Shown here in pieces: positions 1-7,516 of a DNA stretch of 32,513 nt. The translations under genes and the position numbers were made by a program. Origin of the DNA: Treponema sp. (lineage in GTDB: Bacteria > Spirochaetota > Spirochaetia > Treponematales > Treponemataceae). The stretch spans positions 1-32,513 of the forward strand of contig JAILPY010000165.1 in the NCBI GenBank assembly GCA_024699235.1, written 5' to 3'. Every line of letters begins with the position of its first letter. Within the stretch, counting starts at the first letter, position 1. The notes below the pieces were generated by a model. It was not told where the DNA came from. It was given only the letters and a program-made list of their open reading frames with translations, and did no database searches.

Positions 1-45
1 CAAGGCTTGCAGAACGAAGAGAAAAACTTCATACTGCAGATATAA
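1..45 (+). CDS. possible C-terminal tail of a gene cut by the window edge
   Basis: Frame 1 reads QGLQNEEKNFILQI and then TAA at 43-45. The composition is protein-like, and the stop is followed by hairpin and repeat sequence that looks intergenic. There are only 14 codons, so this is a guess. If real, it is the 3' end of a plus-strand gene lying left of the window, convergent with the WYL gene. The region 46-272 between them holds no gene I can support. Confidence 0.2.
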   Translation, partial: QGLQNEEKNFILQI

Positions 46-49
46 ACAG

Positions 50-101
50 AAAAGCTTATTGGTTGCAACTGCAGCAGGCTTAAACCACCTTATAAGCTTT
101 C
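50..101. repeat. long imperfect hairpin / inverted repeat
   Basis: AAAGCTTAT (51-59) is the exact reverse complement of ATAAGCTTT (92-100). Directly inside, TGGTT (60-64) pairs with AACCA (83-87), leaving CCTT (88-91) bulged and an 18-nt loop. There is no clean T-tract on either side. It could be a weak terminator for a gene left of the window or for the WYL gene on the other strand, or a structured intergenic element. Confidence 0.45.
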
Positions 102-133
102 CTAAAAAAGTCCAAGTTCACTTTGGGCAGAAC

Positions 134-179
134 AATCGTTATATGCAGTGTGCAAAATCGTTATGTACACTGCGCAAAA
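134..179. repeat. two tandem imperfect 22-bp repeats
   Basis: The unit starting AATCGTTAT at 134 is repeated at 156, with about 18 of 22 positions the same. Both units end in a GCAAAA sequence. The copies also create an inverted pair: GCAGTGT (145-151, frame allowing) and ACACTGC (167-173). The element lies about 100 bp beyond the end of the WYL gene. Its function is unknown; it could be a protein-binding site or a relic of a mobile-element end. Confidence 0.4.
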
Positions 180-272
180 TTTTATCAGCATATACTTGCC
201 AGGAAGTTTTTCAAGGACAAACACATAAAGGTCTCGTTCATAGATCACAAAGGATTTACTCATTTATGACCG

Positions 273-1334
273 TCATTCCGATTTACCGAGGTTTCCGTAC
301 GTCTTGAAAACCATATCTTTCCAGTCATCGACAAGCCTTTTCGGCTCTATCGGACGGGCATCAGGTCCCCATCCCATAACCCAGCGCAGTATCGGAAGGT
401 ACTGATTGTCTTCAAATTCTATTACCGTACCATTCCTGTCAGGCTTCACTGAGGGATTCAGGCCCCATACTCGTTCCCGGCAAAAGGTTTCTGCATAGCT
501 GTCCTTTTTAAGCCAGATCTTATATCGAGTCATTCCTTCTTCTTCTGGATCGCAAAAACATCCGAACGTTCCCGGCGTTACCGAATGAAAATCAAAATCC
601 TCCGGCAATATAAACCTGTCTGCGTCTTTCCTTATCGTTACATTCTTTATCCGTGAAAGGTTGTACAGCAATTTTTTTCTTTTCTTGCAGTCATACCCCC
701 AAAGGTCCCAGATGCCATCATCAAAAATAAGCTGATACGGTCTGACTCCCCTTTCGATGCTTTCAGAATGTCCAGAACTTGCATATTCAATGACTATATG
801 GTAGTTTCCTTCCATAGCCTTATATATATCGGCCCAGATTGAATCCCTTACACAACTTGCAGGAGCTCCAAGAAAGACTACACGGCTCACTGCAGTTTCA
901 TAAATCCTGTCCTCCTTTACTTCCTTTCCGTACCTATCCATCAAAGGAGCCTCTTTCGTTATTTCCTGGCATAACTCGCTTGCCTTTTCATATACAGGAG
1001 TATCCCTTATAGTTTCCAGAAGGCCGTTTATGAGCCGGATAGTCTTGCCTGTCTCTTCACGAGAAAGAAAGCCTGGCTTAGTAAGGGTCTTTGATTCACA
1101 GTAATACATCCTACCGTCAGGATCCTTTTCAAGAGGAACGTTAAGTTCCTCTTTCATTGCCTTAATCACTTTGTAAAGGATTTTTTCACTGAAGCCGCAG
1201 TTATTATCCCAGTCCGAATCATACTTTCTTTTATCAAAGTACTGTGCAAGTTCCTTGACGGAAGCCTTTTTTCCAGATGCAAAGTATTCATCAATCATCT
1301 GTATGCGCCTAAATTCATCCATGCCATAACCCAT
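273..1334 (-). CDS. WYL-domain transcriptional regulator
   Basis: A 353-residue DNA-binding regulator of the WYL family, whose WYL domain senses a ligand (often nucleic acid or nucleotide) and whose N-terminal helix-turn-helix binds DNA. The sequence shows an N-terminal helical HTH region (DEFRRIQMIDEYFASGKK, then VKELAQYF), a central WYL-like core around IWDLWGYD...LLYNLSRIKNV, and a C-terminal WCX-like extension ending near WKDMVFKTYGNL. The motif reads W-D-L rather than W-Y-L, so ligand contacts may differ. I chose the ATG at 1334 because AGAGGA lies 6 nt upstream. A longer frame from 1364 has no Shine-Dalgarno and starts inside the operator. It is divergent from the AAA gene at 1433. The 19-bp palindrome between them overlaps a TATTAT for this strand (1363-1368), which suggests autoregulation. 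Binding to that site is inference. Confidence 0.88.
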   Translation of the reverse strand: MGYGMDEFRRIQMIDEYFASGKKASVKELAQYFDKRKYDSDWDNNCGFSEKILYKVIKAMKEELNVPLEKDPDGRMYYCESKTLTKPGFLSREETGKTIRLINGLLETIRDTPVYEKASELCQEITKEAPLMDRYGKEVKEDRIYETAVSRVVFLGAPASCVRDSIWADIYKAMEGNYHIVIEYASSGHSESIERGVRPYQLIFDDGIWDLWGYDCKKRKKLLYNLSRIKNVTIRKDADRFILPEDFDFHSVTPGTFGCFCDPEEEGMTRYKIWLKKDSYAETFCRERVWGLNPSVKPDRNGTVIEFEDNQYLPILRWVMGWGPDARPIEPKRLVDDWKDMVFKTYGNLGKSE

Positions 1335-1356
1335 AAAAAATCCTCTGACGTAAGAT

Positions 1357-1375
1357 TTTCTCATAATATGAGAAA
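1357..1375. promoter_or_regulatory. operator copy 1, TTTCTCA-N5-TGAGAAA
   Basis: A perfect dyad, TTTCTCA (1357-1363), five bases, TGAGAAA (1369-1375), between the divergent WYL and AAA genes. An identical dyad with the same 5-nt spacer lies at 3196-3214 upstream of the second AAA gene. In both cases a TATTAT follows exactly 9 nt after the dyad. It is the likely binding site of the WYL regulator encoded next door. The sequence match is direct; the identity of the binder is inferred. Confidence 0.75.
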
Positions 1376-1384
1376 CGAATATTT

Positions 1385-1390
1385 TATTAT
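1385..1390 (+). promoter_or_regulatory. -10 box of the first AAA gene promoter
   Basis: TATTAT at 1385-1390 matches TATAAT in five of six positions. The position 17 nt upstream (1362-1367, CATAAT) is no -35 box and falls inside the operator, whose centre would sit near -31. This layout fits either a repressor covering the -35 region or an activator replacing it. The predicted start near 1397 leaves a leader of about 36 nt before the ATG at 1433. Confidence 0.5.
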
Positions 1391-1432
1391 ATATCCAGAA
1401 TGGCGGTAAAGCAAAGGAATAAGGATTTTATT

Positions 1433-3115
1433 ATGAAGACAATGGAATTCAATATAATTAAAGACATAGAAACTGTACGTAATTCTGCAGAAAAAAACAT
1501 GCTCTCCTTGGCCAGGACAAAGGAAGCTGATGCTGCACTCGTCCGCCTTAACGGATATTTCGGAACGGAAGAGATACAGACAGTCATCCTGTGCGCTGCA
1601 ATAGGCTTTTATTTTGAAGAAAGCGGAGATGTCCTTGAATACAGGAACCTGGCAAGATTCTTTGACGTTTCAATAATGCAGCTCCTCTTAAACAACGGAG
1701 ACATTGAAGTCCTGAAATCAAGGCAGTATCTTTTAAATGCAGAAAGTACTCGTCCTTTACGAATGAGGTTTTCTCAGCGGCAGGACCGGATGCTGCTAAA
1801 GGTAAACCGGAACTTGATTCAGTCCATACTTGAAAACAGGGAAATTTCCCTTTCCGACGATGAACCTGAAATCGATGAAATAGAATTCATTGTTAAAGTA
1901 GCGGAAAAAGTAGAGGAAAGGGAAAGCATCGGACAGAATACGGCCGACCTTCTTAAAGAACTTTCAGAATTCGAAGGAAGGCATCCAGAGATTCCTTTCA
2001 TAAAAGACACCTCTGCAATTCTAGACAGGATTGAAGACAGGATTCTTTTCTATTCCGTGTGCAGGGATTTCCTTAAGGGACGCTCAACGGGACTTGAAAC
2101 ACTGTTTTCTGACATTTATGATTCCGGCAGAGGTCTCAGGGAAACAAAACGCCTTCTGGAAGGAAGCCATCCCCTGATAAATGCTGCACTTGTAGAATTT
2201 GACAGGAAAGGTTCCATCTCACGTGCAAGCATTACGCTTGCTTCTGCAGGACAGAAACTTTTCCTAAAAGATAACAGTTACCTGTTTGACGCTCCTATAA
2301 ATGATGAGAATTTCATCAGTGCAGAAAAAATAGAAGAAAAAAAGCTCCTCTTTAACAAAGGGTTTACAGAACGCATCGATGAACTGAAAAGGTTCCTTGA
2401 AGAAAGTAAATTCTGTGAAATTCAGGATAGACTGCGGAAAAAGAAGATGAATCCAGGCCTTACGGTGCTTTTTTATGGCGAAAGCGGAACAGGAAAGACA
2501 GAAACCGTTTATCAGCTTGCAAAGGCAAGCGGACGCGGAGTGTATCATGTAGATATCGCCTCATTAAAATCCGCTTGGTTCGGAGACAGCGAAAAGGCTT
2601 TGAGGAAGGTATTCGCAAAATACAGGGCAGCATGTGATCAGGAAAAAAAATCTGGGCATCCCATTCCTGTACTCCTGTTTAACGAAGCTGATGCATTCTT
2701 CCGTACAAGGACCATTAACGATACTAGAAACATGAGCAGGACAGAAAATTCCATGCAGAATATCCTCCTTGAAGAACTTGAAAAAATCGATGGAATTCTG
2801 ATAGCAGCAACAAACCTTCCAGAATGCATGGACAGTGCCTTTTCAAGGCGATTTACCTTTAAGCTGGAATTTGAAATTCCAGATTCAGAAACTTCTGCTA
2901 ATATCTGGAAGGACAAGCTGGAATGGCTTTCTGATTCTCAGGCAGACAGACTCTCAAGGAATTATGCATTCAGCGGAGGATTTATAGATAACGTCTGTAA
3001 GAAGGCAACCATGTTTGAGACGCTATATAATCGACTTCCATCACAGGAAAGGATGGACCTTTACTGCAGCGAAGAAACAGCTTTACAGAAGTCTTTTCTT
3101 TCAACATCGAAATAA
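1433..3115 (+). CDS. single-domain AAA+ ATPase with an N-terminal helical region
   Basis: A 560-residue AAA+ ATPase of the SpoVK/FtsH-like broad group, expected to use ATP hydrolysis to remodel or unfold a protein partner. The first ~330 residues are helical; FGTEEIQTVILCAAIGFYFE near the start resembles the winged-helix region of related ATPases. The AAA domain has Walker A GESGTGKT (349-356), a pore-loop-like WFGDSEKALRKVF, Walker B LLFNEADAFF (Asn417 where Asp is usual), sensor-1 AATN and arginine-finger AFSRRF. The ATG at 1433 has AAGGA 7 nt upstream. An in-frame ATG at 1400 lacks a Shine-Dalgarno but lies close behind the -10 box, so a leaderless start 11 residues longer cannot be excluded. 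It stands 162 bp before the tandem-AAA gene, with no clear terminator between. The partner or substrate is unknown. Confidence 0.9.
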   Translation: MKTMEFNIIKDIETVRNSAEKNMLSLARTKEADAALVRLNGYFGTEEIQTVILCAAIGFYFEESGDVLEYRNLARFFDVSIMQLLLNNGDIEVLKSRQYLLNAESTRPLRMRFSQRQDRMLLKVNRNLIQSILENREISLSDDEPEIDEIEFIVKVAEKVEERESIGQNTADLLKELSEFEGRHPEIPFIKDTSAILDRIEDRILFYSVCRDFLKGRSTGLETLFSDIYDSGRGLRETKRLLEGSHPLINAALVEFDRKGSISRASITLASAGQKLFLKDNSYLFDAPINDENFISAEKIEEKKLLFNKGFTERIDELKRFLEESKFCEIQDRLRKKKMNPGLTVLFYGESGTGKTETVYQLAKASGRGVYHVDIASLKSAWFGDSEKALRKVFAKYRAACDQEKKSGHPIPVLLFNEADAFFRTRTINDTRNMSRTENSMQNILLEELEKIDGILIAATNLPECMDSAFSRRFTFKLEFEIPDSETSANIWKDKLEWLSDSQADRLSRNYAFSGGFIDNVCKKATMFETLYNRLPSQERMDLYCSEETALQKSFLSTSK

Positions 3116-3195
3116 TCCCAAGCCTTTGCCGAAATTTACGTTAAAATTCGCTTATATTTAAAATATTTCAAAAAAATTATAAAAAATTTTAGAAT

Positions 3196-3214
3196 TTTCT
3201 CACTTTTTGAGAAA
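3196..3214. promoter_or_regulatory. operator copy 2, TTTCTCA-N5-TGAGAAA
   Basis: TTTCTCA (3196-3202), CTTTT, TGAGAAA (3208-3214). The half-sites and their 5-nt spacing are identical to copy 1 at 1357-1375, and two further bases on the left (AT) also match. It lies in the 162-bp AT-rich gap before the tandem-AAA gene. With its T-rich loop it might be mistaken for a hairpin terminator, but the exact match to copy 1 and the conserved distance to TATTAT argue for an operator. Confidence 0.75.
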
Positions 3215-3223
3215 TCCACTTTA

Positions 3224-3229
3224 TATTAT
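3224..3229 (+). promoter_or_regulatory. -10 box of the second AAA gene promoter
   Basis: TATTAT at 3224-3229 is exactly 9 nt after operator copy 2, the same as at copy 1. There is no -35 hexamer at the expected place (3201-3206 reads CACTTT). The predicted start near 3236 gives a leader of about 42 nt ending in a GGAGG Shine-Dalgarno. Confidence 0.5.
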
Positions 3230-3277
3230 GTAAGCGTAGATCTGAGATTTCAAACATAAACTTATGGAGGAAACCTA

Positions 3278-5605
3278 ATGGAGCATAGAACCAGAAAGAT
3301 TATTAAAAGAAGATTCAGAGGGCGAAGCTGCAATTCATCATTAACGTATACTAAAGATGAACCTTATGCAATCTGTTTTTATCTGTACACTATCTTCGAA
3401 AACATACAGAATGTTTCACTTTTAAAGGATCATGAAGAAGTAATAAAAATCTTTTTAAAAAACATTAAAAGACTTAATAAAGCTGAACGCCTGGCAAAAG
3501 TCCTGTTATGCCAAATAAAAAATCTAGAAAAACAGAATATCTTAACTCCTAGTCATTTTCCTGCTAATGACGAAATGTGCTTTGAGGATACTAACATTCA
3601 TTACTACTATGAGCAGGATAAAAGCATTGACCGTGCTACTAGGTATTATGATGAGATTAATGAAGTCTTAATAAATCTTCTAAGAGTCTTGTACTTTACA
3701 GACAATCCGATTTTTTCGGCCATCATCAATACAACAGTATTCAGCAACACTTCAGATTATTCACTAAAGAATAATCTTCGCTTGCCAAAAAAGGTCGAGC
3801 AAGCAATCTTTGACATTTCAAAAACCCAGTTCCTGATTGACCAGGTAAAACTAAGTGAGAATGAAGCCAGGTTAATTCTTTTTAAATCACGATTTAATTC
3901 GATTGAAGAGTTACGAACCATTTCACGTTCTTTTGATGATGAAATAAAAATATTAACAGCAGATATGATTGGTGTATCTCAAAAAGAACTTAAATACATG
4001 CTTCATAATGACCAGAAGATTAAGTCATTCGGTTTTATAGACGAAGACGGAGACTTAGACTTAAGCATGAATGACTGCATCGAAGAACAAAGCATTGACC
4101 CTTATTTTACTGACTTACTCAAGCCTCTGGACTGCAGCAATTCCTATTCCTTGGACTCATTCTCTGCAAATGAAGAATCTGTTGAAATTTGTTTTGACCT
4201 GTTAAATGGAAACAGTCCTGTTTCAATTCTTTTTTACGGTAAGCCAGGAAGCGGAAAAACGGAACTCGCAAAGGCTATCTGCAAAAATACCGGAAAAAAA
4301 ATCTATATTTTCAAAAATGAATTGGAAACTGACGTAAATAAAAATATTCTTGGAAGGCTGGTATGCCTCCTTTCCATGGAACGGCAAGATTCTATAATCA
4401 TTGTTGATGAAGCCGACAGTATACTAAAGACTATTGAATTCTCTTTTTTGGGTCCTTACCCTTCCAAGTCAAAGGGAACTATAAACAAAATGCTTGAGAA
4501 CAATAAGGACAAGGTAATTTACATCATCAACCATCAGCAGCAGATTGATGAATCTACCAGAAGACGATTTACCTTCAGCATTAAATTTGAAGAAATGCCA
4601 TCTTCAATGCTTCATGCCATTGCAGAAACTAAGATTGCTACAATGGAAATATCACAAGATAATAAGGCTAAGATTCTTTCTTTGCTTGATAAGTATCACC
4701 TTACAGGCCAGAGCGTAGATAATATCGTAAAGACCATAGAAGGAATGACATGTAAAGATGAAGAAATATTATTAAAGAAAGTAGAAATCGTAATGAAAGA
4801 AAATTCTGTCCTTCTTAACGGAAAGGCAAAAATGCGTAATACCGTAAAAGCCGAATATGATCCGAAAGTTCTGAATGCATCTATGGATCCATTAAAAATC
4901 GTAGGGATGGTCAAGAATGCAGTAAAATTTGCAGAAAGGAATAAAGGAACCGAAAGCGGAATACGCATGCTTTTCTATGGATTGAGTGGAACAGGAAAGA
5001 CAGAACTGGGCAGATACATCTCAGAAAAACTTGGAAAACAGATTATTTTAAAGCGGGCAAGTGACATATTGGGTAAATTCGTTGGTCAAAATGAAGAAAA
5101 TATCCGTACAGCCTTTGCCGAAGCAGAAAGTTCAGGTTCAATACTCCTCTTTGACGAAGCGGACAGTTTTTTCTACGACAGGAACAAGGCACAATACAGC
5201 TGGGAACGCACTGCCGTAAATGAATTCCTTACCCAAATGGAAGAGTTTTCTGGCATTCTCATCTGTACTACTAATTTAAGGAATGTCATGGACCCTGCTA
5301 TGCAGAGACGATTTCACATTATGGTAGAGTTCAAGCCTATGAAGTTTGATGGCATAAAAATTATGGCAGAACGGTACTTTCCTGCCTATCACCTTTCTAA
5401 CAGTCAGATTGAAGAACTTGAAGACATGGAAAGCGTTACTCCAGGTGATTTTGGAGTATTAGCAAGCCGCATACGCTTCTTGGATTCTGACGACATAAAC
5501 TCTGATTACATTCTGTCAGAACTAAAAAAGTTCCAGGAAGAAAAGAAATGTGATTGGGAATCCGAAATTAATGGAAGAGAACATAGGATTGGTTTTTATG
5601 CGTAA
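3278..5605 (+). CDS. tandem AAA+ ATPase (two AAA domains)
   Basis: A 775-residue protein with a ~310-residue helical N-terminal region and two AAA+ domains. Domain 1 has Walker A GKPGSGKT (from residue 321), Walker B IIIVDEAD (Asp377-Glu378) and STRRRF at the arginine-finger position. It resembles the less canonical first domain of large COG0464-type ATPases. Domain 2 has Walker A GLSGTGKT (from 568), GKFVGQNEENIRTAF, Walker B ILLFDEAD (Asp626), sensor-1 CTTN and AMQRRF. Both domains look able to bind ATP. Domain 2 resembles the single AAA domain of the upstream gene, so the pair may have arisen by duplication or form a mixed ring. The start ATG follows GGAGG by 7 nt. A 13-nt gap to the coiled-coil gene suggests a two-gene unit. 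The gene looks more AT-rich than the first AAA gene. Function is unknown. Confidence 0.9.
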   Translation: MEHRTRKIIKRRFRGRSCNSSLTYTKDEPYAICFYLYTIFENIQNVSLLKDHEEVIKIFLKNIKRLNKAERLAKVLLCQIKNLEKQNILTPSHFPANDEMCFEDTNIHYYYEQDKSIDRATRYYDEINEVLINLLRVLYFTDNPIFSAIINTTVFSNTSDYSLKNNLRLPKKVEQAIFDISKTQFLIDQVKLSENEARLILFKSRFNSIEELRTISRSFDDEIKILTADMIGVSQKELKYMLHNDQKIKSFGFIDEDGDLDLSMNDCIEEQSIDPYFTDLLKPLDCSNSYSLDSFSANEESVEICFDLLNGNSPVSILFYGKPGSGKTELAKAICKNTGKKIYIFKNELETDVNKNILGRLVCLLSMERQDSIIIVDEADSILKTIEFSFLGPYPSKSKGTINKMLENNKDKVIYIINHQQQIDESTRRRFTFSIKFEEMPSSMLHAIAETKIATMEISQDNKAKILSLLDKYHLTGQSVDNIVKTIEGMTCKDEEILLKKVEIVMKENSVLLNGKAKMRNTVKAEYDPKVLNASMDPLKIVGMVKNAVKFAERNKGTESGIRMLFYGLSGTGKTELGRYISEKLGKQIILKRASDILGKFVGQNEENIRTAFAEAESSGSILLFDEADSFFYDRNKAQYSWERTAVNEFLTQMEEFSGILICTTNLRNVMDPAMQRRFHIMVEFKPMKFDGIKIMAERYFPAYHLSNSQIEELEDMESVTPGDFGVLASRIRFLDSDDINSDYILSELKKFQEEKKCDWESEINGREHRIGFYA

Positions 5606-5618
5606 GGAAGCAATAGAT

Positions 5619-6122
5619 ATGAATTCGAAGATCACAATAGAAGGAATTGAATTTGATGCAAACTGGACAAAAAAGGACTACACCATTACATGCAATATTG
5701 GAGACCTCCGATTTAAAGACTCTTGCCACATGATGTACATGAGCCCTAAGTCTTACAATGAAGAAGAAATTCGTAAAAGATGCGAGAAATTACTTCCTGA
5801 ATATATTGAAACTGCTAAAATAATAACTGAAAATAAGGAATTATTAAGTGAAAAAAAGGAATTCCTCTCAAAAATTAAATCTGATATTAATGCAGCCAAT
5901 GATAAACTTAATTCGAATCGAAAGCAACTAAAAAAGCAACTTAAGGAAGGAATTCTCACACAAAAAGAGTATCAGGCAAAGATTTCTGACTTAAAGAATG
6001 AGAAAGATGAAATTATAATAAAATCTAGAGATTTAATGATTAATTTAGCACAAGAGATATCTGCATCTAAACCTCAGTGTTCCAGACTGATTTATTATTA
6101 TCTGAATAATATGATGGAATAA
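5619..6122 (+). CDS. small coiled-coil protein, partner of the AAA ATPases
   Basis: A 167-residue protein I do not recognise. Residues 1-45 form a short strand-rich segment (ITIEGIEFDANW...YTITCNIGDLRF). Residues ~55-140 are rich in Lys, Glu and Ile with heptad-like spacing, so a long coiled coil is expected. The tail (QCSRLIYYYLNNMME) is more hydrophobic. There is no signal peptide or membrane segment. I chose the ATG at 5619 because TAAGGAAG, which overlaps the stop of the tandem-AAA gene, sits 8 nt upstream. A longer frame would run back into that gene. The tight spacing suggests translational coupling, and a role as adaptor or substrate of the ATPase (inference). A weak hairpin (6140-6152) followed by ATATATTTCTT may end the transcript. 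Confidence 0.8.
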   Translation: MNSKITIEGIEFDANWTKKDYTITCNIGDLRFKDSCHMMYMSPKSYNEEEIRKRCEKLLPEYIETAKIITENKELLSEKKEFLSKIKSDINAANDKLNSNRKQLKKQLKEGILTQKEYQAKISDLKNEKDEIIIKSRDLMINLAQEISASKPQCSRLIYYYLNNMME

Positions 6123-6171
6123 AATCCCTTCAAATGACCTGCCTTAAAGGCAATATATTTCTTACTTAGCA

Positions 6172-6206
6172 CAAAATAAAACGCCCCCAGATTATTCTGG
6201 GGGCGT
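6172..6206 (-). terminator. rho-independent terminator of the sugar-ABC ATPase gene
   Basis: An 11-bp GC-rich stem (6181-6191 with 6196-6206, loop TTAT) followed on the minus strand by TTTTATTTTGT. It lies 28 bp past the stop at 6234. On the plus strand no T-tract follows, so it serves the minus strand. Confidence 0.9.
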
Positions 6207-6233
6207 TCCGGCCATTACAGCAAAATCATAAAA

Positions 6234-7436
6234 TTATGAATTTGCAGATGCATCGCCTTCGATTTTGTCGTAGCCGACCTGTCCTGTCAAAGGATTCTTC
6301 AACCATGGAGCATCAATCTTTTCGCAAATGTTCTTTTCTTCGTCCAAATCTTCTGGATTCTTTGCAAAGAACTTACACTTCTCCATTCTTGGCTGGAAGT
6401 TAACTGTATCACCAATCTTGAATCCTTCCTTAGCAGCAGCCTGAACACGAGCAATAACGCTCTGGGCTTTTGTAGCAAGGAAAAGGTGAGTTTCTGCACC
6501 AAGAGGTTCCTTGTTAGAAATCTTCATCTGCATATTGTTTTCAGATGCAGGTGATTCACAGAACATTAAGTCTTCAGGACGTACACCAAAGTATATATCC
6601 TTTCCAACATAAGCCTTAAGAGCATCCTGCTGAGCAGCTGTTGGTGTAAGCTCAAAAGAACCTTCATCTACAACAATCTTGTCTCCAGATTTCTTTACAG
6701 TTACAGTCAAGAAGTTCATTGGAGGCGAACCAATGAATCCTGCTACGAATTTGTTAATAGGATGATTGTACAAGAACAGTGGTTCACCAATCTGCTGTAC
6801 ATGACCATCTTTCATAACAACAATTTTTGTACCCATCGTCATAGCTTCTATCTGGTCGTGAGTAACATAAATCATTGTTGCCTGAAGTCTCTGGTGTAAT
6901 GCAGCAATTTCGCCACGCATTGTTACACGGAGCTTTGCATCAAGGTTAGAAAGAGGTTCGTCAAACAAGAATACCTTTGGATTACGAACAATAGCGCGGC
7001 CTACTGCAACACGCTGTCTCTGTCCACCAGAAAGAGCCTTTGGCTTACGATCCAGATACTGAACCAGTCCCAAACTCTTGGCAGCTTCATCAACACGGCG
7101 CTTAATCTCAGCCTTATCCATTTTACGGATCTTAAGACCGAATGCCATGTTGTCATATACTGTCATATGAGGATACAAAGCGTAATTCTGGAATACCATT
7201 GCGATATTTCTGTCCTTTGGCGGAACATCGTTCATGAGTTCGCCATCAATGTACAGTTCACCTTCGCTGATATCTTCCAGACCAGCAACCATGCGGAGAG
7301 TTGTCGACTTTCCACATCCAGAAGGACCTACGAATACGCAGAAGTCCTTGTCTTCAATAGTGATATTGGCATTCTGAACAGCGCGAACGTCGCCGTCATA
7401 AATCTTACCAATACCCTTCAGTTCTACCTTTGCCAA
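6234..7436 (-). CDS. ugpC: sugar ABC transporter ATP-binding protein (UgpC/MsmX type)
   Basis: A 400-residue cytoplasmic ATPase that powers carbohydrate uptake by CUT1-type ABC permeases. It has Walker A GPSGCGKST (37-45), the Q-loop near 83, signature LSGGQ (135-139), Walker B VFLFDE (155-160), H-loop His193 and a C-terminal TOBE/MalK-like regulatory part. The start is a TTG with GGGAGG 5 nt upstream; no ATG is better placed. No permease or binding-protein gene is adjacent, and it has its own consensus promoter and terminator. It therefore probably serves several sugar importers encoded elsewhere, as the MsmX ATPase does in Bacillus. The substrate cannot be deduced; the name ugpC is the usual family label and does not prove glycerol-phosphate transport. 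Confidence 0.95.
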   Translation of the reverse strand: MAKVELKGIGKIYDGDVRAVQNANITIEDKDFCVFVGPSGCGKSTTLRMVAGLEDISEGELYIDGELMNDVPPKDRNIAMVFQNYALYPHMTVYDNMAFGLKIRKMDKAEIKRRVDEAAKSLGLVQYLDRKPKALSGGQRQRVAVGRAIVRNPKVFLFDEPLSNLDAKLRVTMRGEIAALHQRLQATMIYVTHDQIEAMTMGTKIVVMKDGHVQQIGEPLFLYNHPINKFVAGFIGSPPMNFLTVTVKKSGDKIVVDEGSFELTPTAAQQDALKAYVGKDIYFGVRPEDLMFCESPASENNMQMKISNKEPLGAETHLFLATKAQSVIARVQAAAKEGFKIGDTVNFQPRMEKCKFFAKNPEDLDEEKNICEKIDAPWLKNPLTGQVGYDKIEGDASANS

Positions 7437-7469
7437 TTTGGCCTCCCAAGGGGTTATATTATGTTTATA

Positions 7470-7498
7470 ATTATATGGCCATAATTATATGTTGTCAA
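7470..7498 (-). promoter_or_regulatory. consensus sigma-70 promoter of the sugar-ABC ATPase gene
   Basis: On the minus strand, TTGACA (7493-7498), a 17-nt spacer and TATAAT (7470-7475) make a perfect consensus. An inverted repeat ATAATTA (7467-7473) / TAATTAT (7482-7488) overlaps the -10 box and spacer and could be an operator. The leader of about 25 nt ends in GGGAGG. Confidence 0.85.
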
Positions 7499-7516
7499 AT
7501 TTTTTTTTGTGTTTTT

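Noticed and set aside
51-100. Possible integron attC recombination site, because treponemes can carry integrons
   Set aside because: The arms do not show the RYYYAAC/GTTRRRY core boxes in the right place, and no cassette-like array or integrase is visible.
59-307. Open plus-strand frame of about 82-102 codons at the left edge
   Set aside because: It would start with TTG without a Shine-Dalgarno, runs through the hairpin and the tandem repeats, overlaps the end of the WYL gene, and has a Cys/Arg-rich composition unlike the neighbouring proteins.
3196-3214. Hairpin read as a rho-independent terminator after the first AAA gene
   Set aside because: The stem is AT-rich and no T-tract follows it. 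Its exact match to the dyad at 1357 with the same -10 spacing fits an operator much better.
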